From Novosphingobium sediminicola (GTDB lineage Bacteria; Pseudomonadota; Alphaproteobacteria; Sphingomonadales; Sphingomonadaceae): a stretch of DNA of 64,000 bases. The stretch spans positions 40,322 through 104,321 of the forward strand of contig NZ_JACIDX010000019.1 of NCBI RefSeq assembly GCF_014196525.1, given 5' to 3'. Every line of letters starts with the position of its first letter. The first letter of the stretch is position 1. Below are positions 9,085 to 17,462 of this stretch, one piece after another. The notes below the pieces were generated by a model. The model worked only from the letters and a program-made list of their open reading frames with translations, was not told where the DNA came from and searched no databases. The position numbers were made by a program, and so were the translations under genes.

Positions 9085-10745
9085 GCAGCGGTTTTCCCTG
9101 GAACGAACTTGGCTTGGCCAAGGGCAGCGATGCCGGCGCCATCCGCCGCGCCTATGCAGCAAGGCTCAAGGCAATGGATCCTGATGCCGATCCCGATGGC
9201 TATGCCCGGCTTCGGCAGGCGCGCGACACCGCTCTGCGGCTCGCGCGGGCATCCGGCTCGGCTCCGGATGCGGTCGTCGAGACGATTTCGGATGATGCAC
9301 CGGAGCGTCCTTTGCCTTTCTGGTCGCTGAGCGGATCTGTTTTCCTCTGCGATGGGCATGGCGATCTCAAGGTCGCGATCCCGGTTCAGATCACTCCCTG
9401 CCCGCCGCTTGCTGACGGCTTTGCCGAGGCCATTGCTGCTCCCGTCGGCAATGCAATGCCTTTCCCTTTTGCTCCGCCGGTCCTTAATCTCGAAATGGCG
9501 GATGTGCGCCCGGTGCAGCGGCCCGATGCCCGTCTTTACCGGCTGCTGCTGGAAATGGCACAGGACCTTGAGCCGTTAAGCGAAGAGGAAGAGGCCGAAG
9601 CGCGCACCTGTCTGCGCTGCCTGCTGCATGACGCCACCACGGGCAGCCTGGCACGCCACGATGCCATCGAAGACTGGCTTGCCGATACACTGGCCCGCAG
9701 CTGGCCGCGCTGCGCGCCCCTGCTGGAAGAGGCAGCCATCGCGCTCGACTGGCAACGTCATGCGGGCAGACTGGGAGAAAGCCGACAGATCGCCTTTCTG
9801 ACCGCCCGTCTTGCCGGCTATCACTTTCAGCGCGATGTGCAATCGCCGCTCCACCCGCATCATGCCGCATGGAAGGAATTGAGCCGGGAGGGTGAAGCCG
9901 GTCTGCTGCGGCGGATAACCTTTCGCCCGAAGCGCATCTCCGCCCTGCTTCAGCATCTGCGCCAAAATCATCCCGAGCTTGAGGATACTCTCAACCATTT
10001 CCGGATTCAGTCCTGGATGAAATCTGATGGCAGAAACTGGAGCTTCAGCTGGTATGTTCCCGCCGCCATCATGGCCTTCCGGCTGCTCGCCAGCCTGACC
10101 CAACCCGACGCCGCTCCCTCGCAAGTGGCTGCACTCAGCGACCCCGAGTTCGCCCCTCGGATGGAGCAGGTGGTGAAGGCCACTTTCGGCCCGGATCATT
10201 CATCAGAATGGCTCAAGACCCATCAGGAAGAATTGGCGCGCACGCTGGCGGCCAATCTCAGCCTGAGTCAATCGGATCAGAAGGTCGAACACATCGCGGC
10301 CGATATTGCGCGCGTACGCAGTTATGCCGCGGCGCGGCTTGCGGGCGGCAAAGAACTGGATCAGGCGATGCAGGTGCGTCTGGCGGTTGCCGATGCCTTG
10401 AAGGAAGATGGGCGGATCTGCACACAATTCCTCACAAAAGGCGTAACGCCCGATGACTTTCCGCCGGACGCGGCGCTGAGCGCTGCGGCCCGCAAGCTGT
10501 TTGCCGCTCAGGCGGAAGCCGGTCGTCTGGTTTCAGTCTCGGCGATTGGCCCTGCCAATGCCAAGGTACCCGGCGAACTGGTGACGAAAGTGATGAAGGA
10601 GACCGGCCTGAAGATGGATGATGTGCGCGACGCCATGCAGAACAAGGGCGACCCGACCAACCGCTGCAACGTCAACCGGGCGCTCATCCGCGCGACATTG
10701 AAATGGCAGGGCAAGGAGCATGCGCCCATTCTGCTCACGCTGTAA
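9081..10745 (+). CDS. J-domain-like co-chaperone, probable partner of the HscC-like protein
   Basis: The protein has 554 residues and starts with GTG inside the overlapping GTGA of the upstream stop. Residues about 6-55 resemble a J-domain (WNELGLAKGSDAGAIRRAYA, then KAMDPDADPDGYARLRQA), but the canonical HPD tripeptide is not visible where helices II and III meet, where DPDADP stands instead. This form recalls DjlB/DjlC-type J-proteins paired with HscC. The remaining 500 residues match nothing I can name and have no signal peptide; one moderately hydrophobic stretch near 325-340 is not a clear membrane helix. It is probably co-translated with the chaperone. Confidence 0.72.
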   Translation: MSSGFPWNELGLAKGSDAGAIRRAYAARLKAMDPDADPDGYARLRQARDTALRLARASGSAPDAVVETISDDAPERPLPFWSLSGSVFLCDGHGDLKVAIPVQITPCPPLADGFAEAIAAPVGNAMPFPFAPPVLNLEMADVRPVQRPDARLYRLLLEMAQDLEPLSEEEEAEARTCLRCLLHDATTGSLARHDAIEDWLADTLARSWPRCAPLLEEAAIALDWQRHAGRLGESRQIAFLTARLAGYHFQRDVQSPLHPHHAAWKELSREGEAGLLRRITFRPKRISALLQHLRQNHPELEDTLNHFRIQSWMKSDGRNWSFSWYVPAAIMAFRLLASLTQPDAAPSQVAALSDPEFAPRMEQVVKATFGPDHSSEWLKTHQEELARTLAANLSLSQSDQKVEHIAADIARVRSYAAARLAGGKELDQAMQVRLAVADALKEDGRICTQFLTKGVTPDDFPPDAALSAAARKLFAAQAEAGRLVSVSAIGPANAKVPGELVTKVMKETGLKMDDVRDAMQNKGDPTNRCNVNRALIRATLKWQGKEHAPILLTL

Positions 10746-10769
10746 GGACGGGGCAAGCCGCAGCCCTGG

Positions 10770-11424
10770 AGCAGTTGCGTTCAAAATCATCGTCGGTGAA
10801 ACAGGATCCCCGGTCCGTCAGGACATGAGTGATGCGGAACGGGAAGGCCTTTCGGGCAGCCTTGATGAAGGAGATGGCGTTGGCGGCATTCTCGGCGTCG
10901 CAGACGTCGAGATGGACGAACCGCGAGCAGCGATCGATGGCCACTTAGAGGAAGCGCTTCCGGATCTCGCCATCTGCGGTACGCAGCTGGGGCAGATGCT
11001 TTACATCAATGTGCACGAAGCCCAGATCATAGTCTTTGAAACTGCCTTGTCCTTTGCGCGGCTGCACCTCAGGCTTGGGCGGACGACGGTTGAGCCCCTC
11101 GGCCTTAAGCACCTGGCAGATGCTGTCGCGATTGAGGTGTGGCAGGAAGTGCGGGAGCACGAAGGTGAGATCATCCAGGGCAAAGCCAGTCGACCTACGC
11201 ACAGCGCAGATGATGGCTCGCTCTTCCTCGGTCATGCACCAAGCCAGGCGCTTGGGCCGGCCTGAACGATCCTGGACCGCCTGCTCGCCGCGTCTGCGCC
11301 ACTTGCGGACCGTCTCGTCGCTGATGCCATAGCGCTTGGCCACGACACTGGCGGGCTCAGTGGAACGAGCAATTTCCGCCCGCACAACAGGCGTGGTCCG
11401 AGCCCGGGGATGTATCTGCACCAT
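10770..11424 (-). pseudogene. IS481-type transposase, nonsense mutation and 3' truncation
   Basis: From an ATG at 11424 the minus strand encodes a helix-turn-helix (VAKRYGISDETVRKWRRRG) and the first catalytic block FVHIDVKHLP. The frame then meets TAA at 10945-10947, at the place where homologues have the tyrosine of RFLYVAIDR, and continues as VAIDRCSRFVHLDV. After the second catalytic block VLTDRGSCFTDDDFE homology ends near 10780, 35 bp from the J-protein stop, so the final catalytic glutamate is lost. Both defects make it inactive. The truncated end abuts the chaperone operon, suggesting a deletion or rearrangement junction. Confidence 0.8.
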
Positions 11425-11459
11425 CACGAAACCTCATCAGCAAGAGCGGTAATCGGCCA

Positions 11460-11717
11460 TCATGGCCGCGACGTGGCGTGTTTCCAGGTCGGCCACGCGT
11501 CCGCTCCATATTTGGCGCGCCAGCGTTCGATCACACCGCGATAGACTTCCTGCGTTCGGGGGCAGGGATCGAGAAATTCGGGTGACCGATAATAGCAGAT
11601 GATCAGTTCATCGAACGTACCGGGTTTGACGCGGTCCGCACCCGGCTGAATCTTAGGCGCTTCCGCACCCGTCAAGCACGCCTGATATCTTGTTCTACCA
11701 AGCTCTCCTTGCCCCAT
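11460..11717 (-). pseudogene. N-terminal stub of a tyrosine recombinase/integrase
   Basis: The 85-residue frame contains GADRVKPGTFDELIICYYRS, then PEFLDPCPRTQEVYRGVIERWRAKYG, which resembles the core-binding (SAM-like) domain at the start of phage-type integrases. The catalytic domain with the R-H-R-Y residues is absent, and the frame ends just before the IS481-type remnant, so insertion or deletion probably removed it. The original target site cannot be deduced. Confidence 0.6.
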
Positions 11718-11729
11718 CTCTCTTTCCTT

Positions 11730-11826
11730 TTTGATGATCGTCTGTGAAAATCAAAGCGGCTTGATGTAAGTGAAACTCTATTTTACGATCATCAAATGGT
11801 GTAGCTGTCGATAGACGATCATCAAA
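11730..11826. promoter_or_regulatory. Three copies of an ACGATCATCAAA repeat upstream of fic
   Basis: TTTGATGATCGTCT (11730-11743) is the exact complement of AGACGATCATCAAA (11813-11826). A third, direct copy ACGATCATCAAAT lies at 11785-11797. The array fills the 150 bp before the Fic gene, where operators would be. The Fic protein has a winged-helix-like C-terminus, so autoregulation through these sites is a reasonable inference. Confidence 0.5.
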
Positions 11827-11877
11827 TCGACAGGCGACCCGAGGCAAATCTCACGAGGCGCCCGACGGAGACGCCAA

Positions 11878-12993
11878 TTGTCTGTTGCCTACCATGAAGG
11901 ACGTTTTCCTCCTGCTGCGCTCGATCTGGGCGCGCTGTTCCCGCTGGTGGGACCAGCCAACGCGGCCATTGCGCGGTATGAGGGCGTCCTCTCCGGCATT
12001 CCCAATCCGGATATCCTGCTCTCCCCGCTGACCGCGCGCGAAGCCGTGCTGTCCAGCAAGATCGAAGGCACGCAGGTCACGTTGGGCGAAGTGCTGGAGT
12101 TCGAAGCGCAGGGCCATCTGTTCGATGAAAGCACGCCGAAGAAGGCCGACGCACGCGAGGTCTTGAACTATCGCGCCGCCCTGCGCGAGGCAGACCGGCT
12201 GATGACCGAACTCCCGCTATCGCAACGCCTGATCAAGGCGACACACCGCGTGCTTATGGACGGGGTGCGCGGCCGTCACAAGGATCCGGGCGAATACCGC
12301 CGCATCCCAAACTGGATCGGCCCGGAAGGCTGCACCATTGAGCAAGCCCGTTTCGTGCCACCCGGTGCCGACCGTATCGAAAGCGCGATGGCTGGCTGGG
12401 AGGCCTACATCCACGCCGATGCGCCGGACAGGCTCGTTCAATTGGCCATCGTTCACGCCGAGTTTGAATCGATCCACCCGTTTCTGGATTGTAATGGGCG
12501 CATCGGACGGCTGATCATCCCGTTGTTCCTCTATGCCCACGGAATGCTATCGCGCCCGAATTTCTATCTCTCGGAATATCTCGAGGCCAACCGCGACGAG
12601 TATTATGACCGGATGCTGGCCGTGTCGCGTGACGATGACTGGAGCGGGTGGGTAGCCTTCTTCCTTCGCGGGATCATCGCCCAAGCCGAAGCCAACACGC
12701 AAAAGGCGCAGGCGATCTTGGCCCTGCATCAAGACAAACGCGATTGGGTCGTGGAAATCACCCATTCCCAATATGCGGTGCGCGCGCTCGACTGGATCTT
12801 TCAGCGCCCGATCTTCCAGACGCCGGACTTCATCGCCTCGGCCCAGATTCCACCGGCAACCGCACGCAAGATCATCCGTGACCTGCGCGACAACGGCTTG
12901 CTGCGGGAATTGGTGCCGTCATCGGGGCGGGCGCCCGCAACCTTCGTGTTTCCGGAATTGTTGAATATCGCGGAGGGAAGAGATGCGTTTTGA
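11878..12993 (+). CDS. Fic-family protein with substituted catalytic loop
   Basis: The protein has 371 residues. It has the N-terminal class-II inhibitory helix (SSKIEGT, about 59-65), a Fic core with HPFLDCNGRIGR near residue 200, and a C-terminal winged-helix-like segment (about 300-360). Fic proteins usually transfer AMP to protein hydroxyls. The consensus HPFxDGNGR has here C in place of the first G, next to the anion-binding position; His and the NGR residues are kept. The start is a TTG at 11878 with GGAG about eight bases upstream. It stands alone, between an integrase stub and an IS110 element, so it was probably acquired. Target unknown. Confidence 0.82.
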   Translation: MSVAYHEGRFPPAALDLGALFPLVGPANAAIARYEGVLSGIPNPDILLSPLTAREAVLSSKIEGTQVTLGEVLEFEAQGHLFDESTPKKADAREVLNYRAALREADRLMTELPLSQRLIKATHRVLMDGVRGRHKDPGEYRRIPNWIGPEGCTIEQARFVPPGADRIESAMAGWEAYIHADAPDRLVQLAIVHAEFESIHPFLDCNGRIGRLIIPLFLYAHGMLSRPNFYLSEYLEANRDEYYDRMLAVSRDDDWSGWVAFFLRGIIAQAEANTQKAQAILALHQDKRDWVVEITHSQYAVRALDWIFQRPIFQTPDFIASAQIPPATARKIIRDLRDNGLLRELVPSSGRAPATFVFPELLNIAEGRDAF

Positions 12994-13318
12994 AGGGGAA
13001 AATGCGTTCGGTGGTAAACCTTCGCGATCTGTCTGCAATGATGGCGCGTGTGTGGATGCCCCCAGGATTGCAAAGGGATTTTCAGAGATTATCGACGCAG
13101 CGCTTCATCGGTCGTGTGTCAGGCCTCTTGATGTGGCTTTGACGCCACGGGCCGGTATGCAGTCCGAAGAACGGGGGCCACATCGGTTCAGCGAGCTCGA
13201 TCGCTCGGGTCCCGGGACTGGTTTGCCTCGTTCTGGACTTGAAGTCCTTGCCGCATAATCCTCAGTCGATCTCCCTTGCTGTGGCCGCAGCCCCTGGCGC
13301 TGACGGCTCTGATGTCGG
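12994..13318. other. Intergenic region between fic and the IS110 element
   Basis: No frame here has a start with ribosome site and family resemblance. It presumably includes one end of the IS110-type element, which lacks conspicuous terminal inverted repeats, so the boundary cannot be set by eye. Confidence 0.45.
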
Positions 13319-14394
13319 CTACGCCAAACGATAGCTTTCCTCCCGTGCCATCATAGCCCAGAAAATGCGCGCCATCTTGTTGGCCAATGCGACAGCGGCC
13401 ACCATTCTCGACTTGCGGGCAAGCAACCTGCCCAGCCAATTGTCCGGCAGCACGCCCTTGCGCACAATCCATCTTATCCTGCTCATCGCTCCGACGGTCA
13501 AAAGTTTGCGGATGTCGCCTTGCCCCATCTTGCTCATGCCGCCGAGCCGGGCTTTGCCGCCCGTGGAGCGCAGTCGCGGCACCAAATCCAGCCACGTCGC
13601 GAAGTTCCTGCCACTGGCAAAGCTACGTAGGTATGGCGCGAAGGCCATGATCGCCCCGGCCGTCACTGGCCCAACGCCAGGAACCGTGCAGAGCCGTTGC
13701 ATCTCGCAGTTGACCCACGTGGCTTCGCACAGCTTGAAACTCAGGAAGTCGATTTTTTCCGACAAGGTGCTGATCTGCTCGAGATAGAGGTGGGCGACTT
13801 CGCGCACGCCATCCGGCAATTCCAGCGCCTTATTTTCGATCGCGACGCGGATATCTTTCACATGGGCCGCGCCTTTAGCAAAGACATGGCCAAATTCGGC
13901 AAGATGGCTGCGCAACGCGCTGACGATCTGTGTGCGCTGGCCGACAAAACATTGATGTGTTCGATAGGCAATCGCGCGCGCCTGATGCTCGGGGCTCTTC
14001 ACCGCCATGTAATGCATGTTCGGGCGGACAGCTGCCTCTGCGATTACCGCTGCATCTGCTGCGTCATTCTTTTGCCGTTTGACTAATCATGAGGTCGCCA
14101 TAATGCGTAACGCTCTTCATTATGCTCACCTGCACATAACTTGACGAACGGCTTGACATAAATGGACGAGATCAGGCGAGCCTCGTGCCCCAGAGCCTGC
14201 GCAAATCGTCCCCTGAAGTGGCTGGTCGCACAGGCCTCCATAGCCACAATGCAGGGCGCCTGCGATTCCAGCAGCTGTTCAAGCTTTGCTCGGGAAACTG
14301 CCCGGTTGTACAGAACCGACCCTGCGCGATCCGTAGCGCAGACCTGAAAGCTGCGCTTTGCAAGGTCGATTGCCAGCATATATGCTTCTGCCAT
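13319..14394 (-). pseudogene. IS110-family transposase interrupted by a 57-bp insertion
   Basis: The N-terminal part (14394 to about 14146) begins MAEAYMLAIDLAKRSFQV, a DEDD RuvC-like block typical of IS110. The C-terminal part (from about 14078 to 13319) has VKRQKNDAADAAVIAEAA and the transposase_20 signature LCTVPGVGPVTAGAIMAFAP. Removing the insert at 14084-14140 and one TTGAC copy restores the continuous reading KPFVKRQKNDAAD; the 62-bp net gain causes a frameshift and early stop. AGGAGGATCAG precedes the ATG. The enzyme would otherwise be near full length, so the interruption looks recent. Confidence 0.85.
14079..14145. mobile_element. 57-bp palindromic miniature insertion with 5-bp TTGAC duplication
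   Basis: The insert (14084-14140) is flanked by TTGAC at 14079-14083 and 14141-14145. Its two ends form imperfect inverted repeats along nearly the whole length; the clearest shared core is AGGT, a few bases, CATAATG. A hairpin CATAATG/CATTATG lies in the centre. It encodes nothing. The structure fits a MITE-like element mobilised in trans; the mobilising family is not identified. Confidence 0.7.
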
Positions 14395-14650
14395 CTGATC
14401 CTCCTTTGTGCGCCACGCTGGCGCCGATCAGCATCATACGATGCCGGACAAAAAGGGGGCATCCACCTCATCAATCCATGTCCTCATTCCATGGAATTTA
14501 ATGATCAGACCCGAGCTGGCGCGCGCCTCTGCAAAATTAGCGATCCTGCCGACGGACTGAACAGTTTACTCCCTCAGATCAACCTCTCAACGCACCAATT
14601 GAGAAGTTCAATGCCATTCCTGCCGCAAATAAGGCGGTGCTCTGCAAATT
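14395..14650. other. Short intergenic region beside the IS110 element
   Basis: It should hold the second IS110 end and the 3' flank of the small minus-strand gene that stops at 14651. No other structure was recognised. Confidence 0.4.
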
Positions 14651-15064
14651 TCATACCGTCAGATCGAGCCTCTCCCTCCAACATCCCGCCAGCCTTTCCG
14701 GCCTTGCGCTTTCCATGTGGACCAGGGCTGCCAGAAACAGCTTCCACACCGGCGGAATTGGATAAATTCTGCCAGTCTGCTCAATATTACCCCCAATCGC
14801 GCCGACCAGACCGGAGAGCGCAGACGTGGTCCCCACATAGCGAATGATCCTCCCCCCATATCTTTCAAGCTCCGGATCAAGCACCTCGTCCGCCTGCACC
14901 TCAGCATCGCATTCGTGCAGCAGCGCAACTGCAACCAGCAAGGTCATCCCGTAGGGCAGAAGATCACCTGCGAGACGGCACAGCCTGCAATGGCAGCGCA
15001 AAAAGAGCTGGATGCCTTCCTCGGACAGTTGAAGCTTGTAGGCCCGCGATTTCGTCGCCCGCAT
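14651..15064 (-). CDS. Hypothetical protein divergent from the conjugation operon
   Basis: The frame encodes 137 residues with an ATG at 15064 preceded by GGGGAAACG. It has a basic N-terminus, a cysteine-rich patch (CHCRLCRLAG, about 24-33) and a hydrophobic stretch (about 38-50), but no family I recognise and no clear DNA-binding motif. It diverges from the transfer operon, with about 330 bp between, so a regulatory or entry-exclusion role is possible but unsupported. The good ribosome site argues it is translated. Confidence 0.45.
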   Translation of the reverse strand: MRATKSRAYKLQLSEEGIQLFLRCHCRLCRLAGDLLPYGMTLLVAVALLHECDAEVQADEVLDPELERYGGRIIRYVGTTSALSGLVGAIGGNIEQTGRIYPIPPVWKLFLAALVHMESARPERLAGCWRERLDLTV

Positions 15065-15393
15065 GACGTTTCCCCTTTCCGCTTCTCACACCGCAGCGTG
15101 ACCACGAATCCACCCTGCCCAAAGACCATTTCCACCGCGAGATCCCGACTCACCGCGCGAAAAGAACAAACCAGGAAACCGGAACTTTACTTCCGGTTTG
15201 AGGCAATGAACTTCCGATAGTCGGCACTTCATTTCCCCAAACCGGCAAGACATTTCCTCCGCCGTTGCCCCTTCGAGCTGTCTGGGCGCATCCCCTGGCT
15301 CATCCCGACGAGGAGCGAGCCGACCATTTCGGCAAAACTCGCTTTCCTGTCCCCGATGCGTTCCGCCGATGGCGACGCAGCATGAGGAGGTGA
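15065..15393. other. Divergent control region before the conjugation operon
   Basis: It holds the palindrome at 15176-15199, several ACTTCC/ACTTCA-like words between 15186 and 15235, and no supported gene. The operon promoter is expected here. Confidence 0.5.
15176..15199. promoter_or_regulatory. Perfect 9-bp inverted repeat upstream of the transfer operon
   Basis: AAACCGGAA and TTCCGGTTT flank a 6-base spacer. There is no T-run, so an operator is likelier than a terminator. It lies about 200 bp before the first gene of the operon. Confidence 0.5.
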
Positions 15394-15717
15394 ATGATGC
15401 TCATGCCTTGCAAGATGATCGCCGCTCTCCTGGCCCTCGCGCTGCCCGCCCCCTTCGCACAGGCCTGCCAGCCCCCGGAGCAAGCAGAAACACAAGGTGC
15501 AAGCTGCACAGAGCCGCTCACCATCATCAACCGGGCCGACAGCTTTATCATCACCCGGCGTTCCGCCCCGGTTATCCAGCCAATGCCCCGACCGGCCTCA
15601 TTCCTGAGGCTCCCCCCGCAACAGCTTGGCAGCAACATCTGGCTCGACAGCGAGATGCTTGATGCAAGCAGGCCGTTGCCTGCCCTCCCCTCAGAGCGTC
15701 AGGAGCAGGGCAAGTGA
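15394..15717 (+). CDS. Small secreted protein, first gene of the transfer operon
   Basis: The product has 107 residues with a signal peptide (about 1-24, ending AQA) and a short mature part with two cysteines and many prolines. GGAGG stands five bases before the ATG at 15394. The stop overlaps the GTG start of the DsbC-like gene, so the two are translationally coupled. It matches no named Tra protein I know; an envelope role in pilus or disulfide assembly is inferred from position. Confidence 0.65.
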   Translation: MMLMPCKMIAALLALALPAPFAQACQPPEQAETQGASCTEPLTIINRADSFIITRRSAPVIQPMPRPASFLRLPPQQLGSNIWLDSEMLDASRPLPALPSERQEQGK

Positions 15718-16535
15718 GGCGGGCCAGTACGCTGACGGCAACGCTGCTCGTCCTTCCCGCCATGCTGGCCATGAGCGGCGCTATGGCGCAAACTCCTGAG
15801 CCTTCCGCCACAATCGCCGGTGCCGCTGCGCAGGCCGAACGCCAGCTCCATCAGAGCTTCACCAATCTCGCCTTCGAGGACTTCGGCCCGGCGCCTGTCA
15901 AAGGTCCGATCTATCAGGCGAGCGCCGGCAACCGCATCCTCTATTACGCACCGGAGAGCGGCCATATCCTCTTTGCCACGGTCTATGACACCAATGGCGT
16001 CAATGTGACCGCGCTGGCCGAAGGCGCCCGCGTACAAAAGCGCCTGTCCGCCATCGACCCGGCCAGAGCGCTCGTCCTTGGCCCGCCCGATGCCCCGACC
16101 ATCATCGAGTTCACCGATCCCGATTGCCCCTATTGCCGCGCGCTCGACCGCTTCTGGGCGAGCAAACAGGCCGAAGGCAAACAGGTTCGGCGCCTCATCT
16201 ATTTTGTTTCCGGGATCCATCCTGAGGCCGCGGCCAAGGCCGAGCATATCCTGTGCTCTCCTGACCCTGCGGCCGGCTTCAAGGCGCTTTACAGCGGCGC
16301 GGCGCCCTCGCCGCTCGCCACCTGTGCCAAAGGCCACGCCAAGGTTGCCGATGATGCCGCGCTGGTTGTCAAAGTGGGCATCACCGGCACGCCGACCCTG
16401 ATCCTTGATGGCAAACTCGTCTCCGGGTTTCAGCAAGGCGAACTCGAAGCCTTTCTGGCCGGCCATGTCAAAGCCGCTCCGAAAGGCGAACCGGCCAAAC
16501 CTCCGGCACTCCCGGCAAAACCGGATACAGGCTGA
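15714..16535 (+). CDS. DsbC-family periplasmic thiol-disulfide isomerase of the conjugation system
   Basis: The protein has 273 residues: signal peptide (about 1-25), an N-terminal dimerisation-like domain (about 35-115) and a thioredoxin fold with CPYC at 138-141 and the cis-proline in GITGTPTL. It probably isomerises disulfides in the cysteine-rich TraU, TraN and TraH proteins encoded downstream, as DsbC or TrbB do for F-type systems. The start is GTG in a 4-bp overlap with the preceding gene. The C-terminus carries a Pro/Ala/Lys tail. Confidence 0.85.
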   Translation: MRRASTLTATLLVLPAMLAMSGAMAQTPEPSATIAGAAAQAERQLHQSFTNLAFEDFGPAPVKGPIYQASAGNRILYYAPESGHILFATVYDTNGVNVTALAEGARVQKRLSAIDPARALVLGPPDAPTIIEFTDPDCPYCRALDRFWASKQAEGKQVRRLIYFVSGIHPEAAAKAEHILCSPDPAAGFKALYSGAAPSPLATCAKGHAKVADDAALVVKVGITGTPTLILDGKLVSGFQQGELEAFLAGHVKAAPKGEPAKPPALPAKPDTG

Positions 16536-16712
16536 TCCATCCTCTCAATTTCTGGCGGCCGCTGCGTGGCCTGCGGGATCGCCCGCAAGCCCGGCGGATC
16601 GAAATGCCGACGCACGCGGCTCCATGAAGCCGTCCGACACGCGCGCCGGCAGCCAACGGAATTCCCGGCGGCACAGGTTCACGGACGGCTTCCTTGCAGA
16701 GGAAATACCACC

Positions 16713-17069
16713 ATGATCAGACTGTTTAACAAATACCCATTCGGCGGCCGGACGATGACACAGATGCTGGCCCAAACCCTGTCACGCTCCGATGTCGCGC
16801 TGACCGCCCTTATCGCTCTGGCTGCCACGACCGGCGTGGCCCATGCCTTTGCAGCGCCTGCACAAGGCGATCTGGGTTACGACATTTACGACATCGTCGT
16901 GAACAAGGGCGTCAAGGGACCGCTGGGCTTTGTCGGCGGGGTCGCCGCCTTCCTGTTCGGCGTCTCGCGCCTGTTTTCCAACATCATGATCGGCATCCCC
17001 ACGATCGTGGCGGCGGTCTGTCTGATCAAGTCGGATTCGATCCTCCAGACCTTCGGCATGCTGATCTGA
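16713..17069 (+). CDS. traA: TraA-like F-type pilin precursor
   Basis: The product has 118 residues. A long leader with a hydrophobic core ends near HAFA (about residue 47), and the mature part of about 70 residues has two hydrophobic segments (about 69-83 and 92-110) separated by a short polar loop, the architecture of F pilins. GAGGAAA lies upstream of the ATG at 16713. Position immediately before TraL matches F-type operons. The pilin call depends on architecture and context rather than on strong motif identity. Confidence 0.75.
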   Translation: MIRLFNKYPFGGRTMTQMLAQTLSRSDVALTALIALAATTGVAHAFAAPAQGDLGYDIYDIVVNKGVKGPLGFVGGVAAFLFGVSRLFSNIMIGIPTIVAAVCLIKSDSILQTFGMLI

Positions 17070-17187
17070 ACCATCGGTCCGGCCGGCATGGCGTCGCATG
17101 GGCACGAACCTCAACCGCCCCTGCAAACACAGGGTCGGAAAAGCCCCCAGGCCTTTGCCTGAGGTGTAAGCGGGAAGGAGAAGAGAC

Positions 17188-17454
17188 GTGGACGAACGCC
17201 TGCCCCAATACCTCCATCGCCCGGTGCAGATCCTGTGGTTTGCCGCGGACGAGTTCGTGCTGGCGCTCTCGGGCATCTTTGTCGCCACCATCGTCGGCGG
17301 ACTGCCCGGCTGGGGTCTGGTCGCGGCTCTTCTCCTTTTCATCCCATGGAAGCGCTCCAAGCCGCGCGGCTTCCTGCCGCATCTGGCCTGGCGCTGGGGC
17401 CTCGTCTCCTTCCCCCACTATCCGGGCCCGACCCAGACCCGCTTTTTCGAGTGA
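17188..17454 (+). CDS. traL: TraL, F-type pilus assembly membrane protein
   Basis: The product has 88 residues, normal for TraL. It begins DERLPQYLHRPVQILWF, has a membrane hairpin (about 20-52) and ends in a PHYPGPTQTRFFE tail that resembles the TraL/VirB3 family. GTG at 17188 is preceded by GGAAGGAGAAGAG. TraL sits in the inner membrane with TraE and TraB at the base of the mating channel. Confidence 0.88.
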   Translation: MDERLPQYLHRPVQILWFAADEFVLALSGIFVATIVGGLPGWGLVAALLLFIPWKRSKPRGFLPHLAWRWGLVSFPHYPGPTQTRFFE

Positions 17455-17462
17455 GGTGCACG

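Noticed and set aside
15229..15495. Minus-strand 88-codon frame at the start of the transfer operon
   Set aside because: It overlaps the well-supported secreted protein gene and has no ribosome site or family resemblance.
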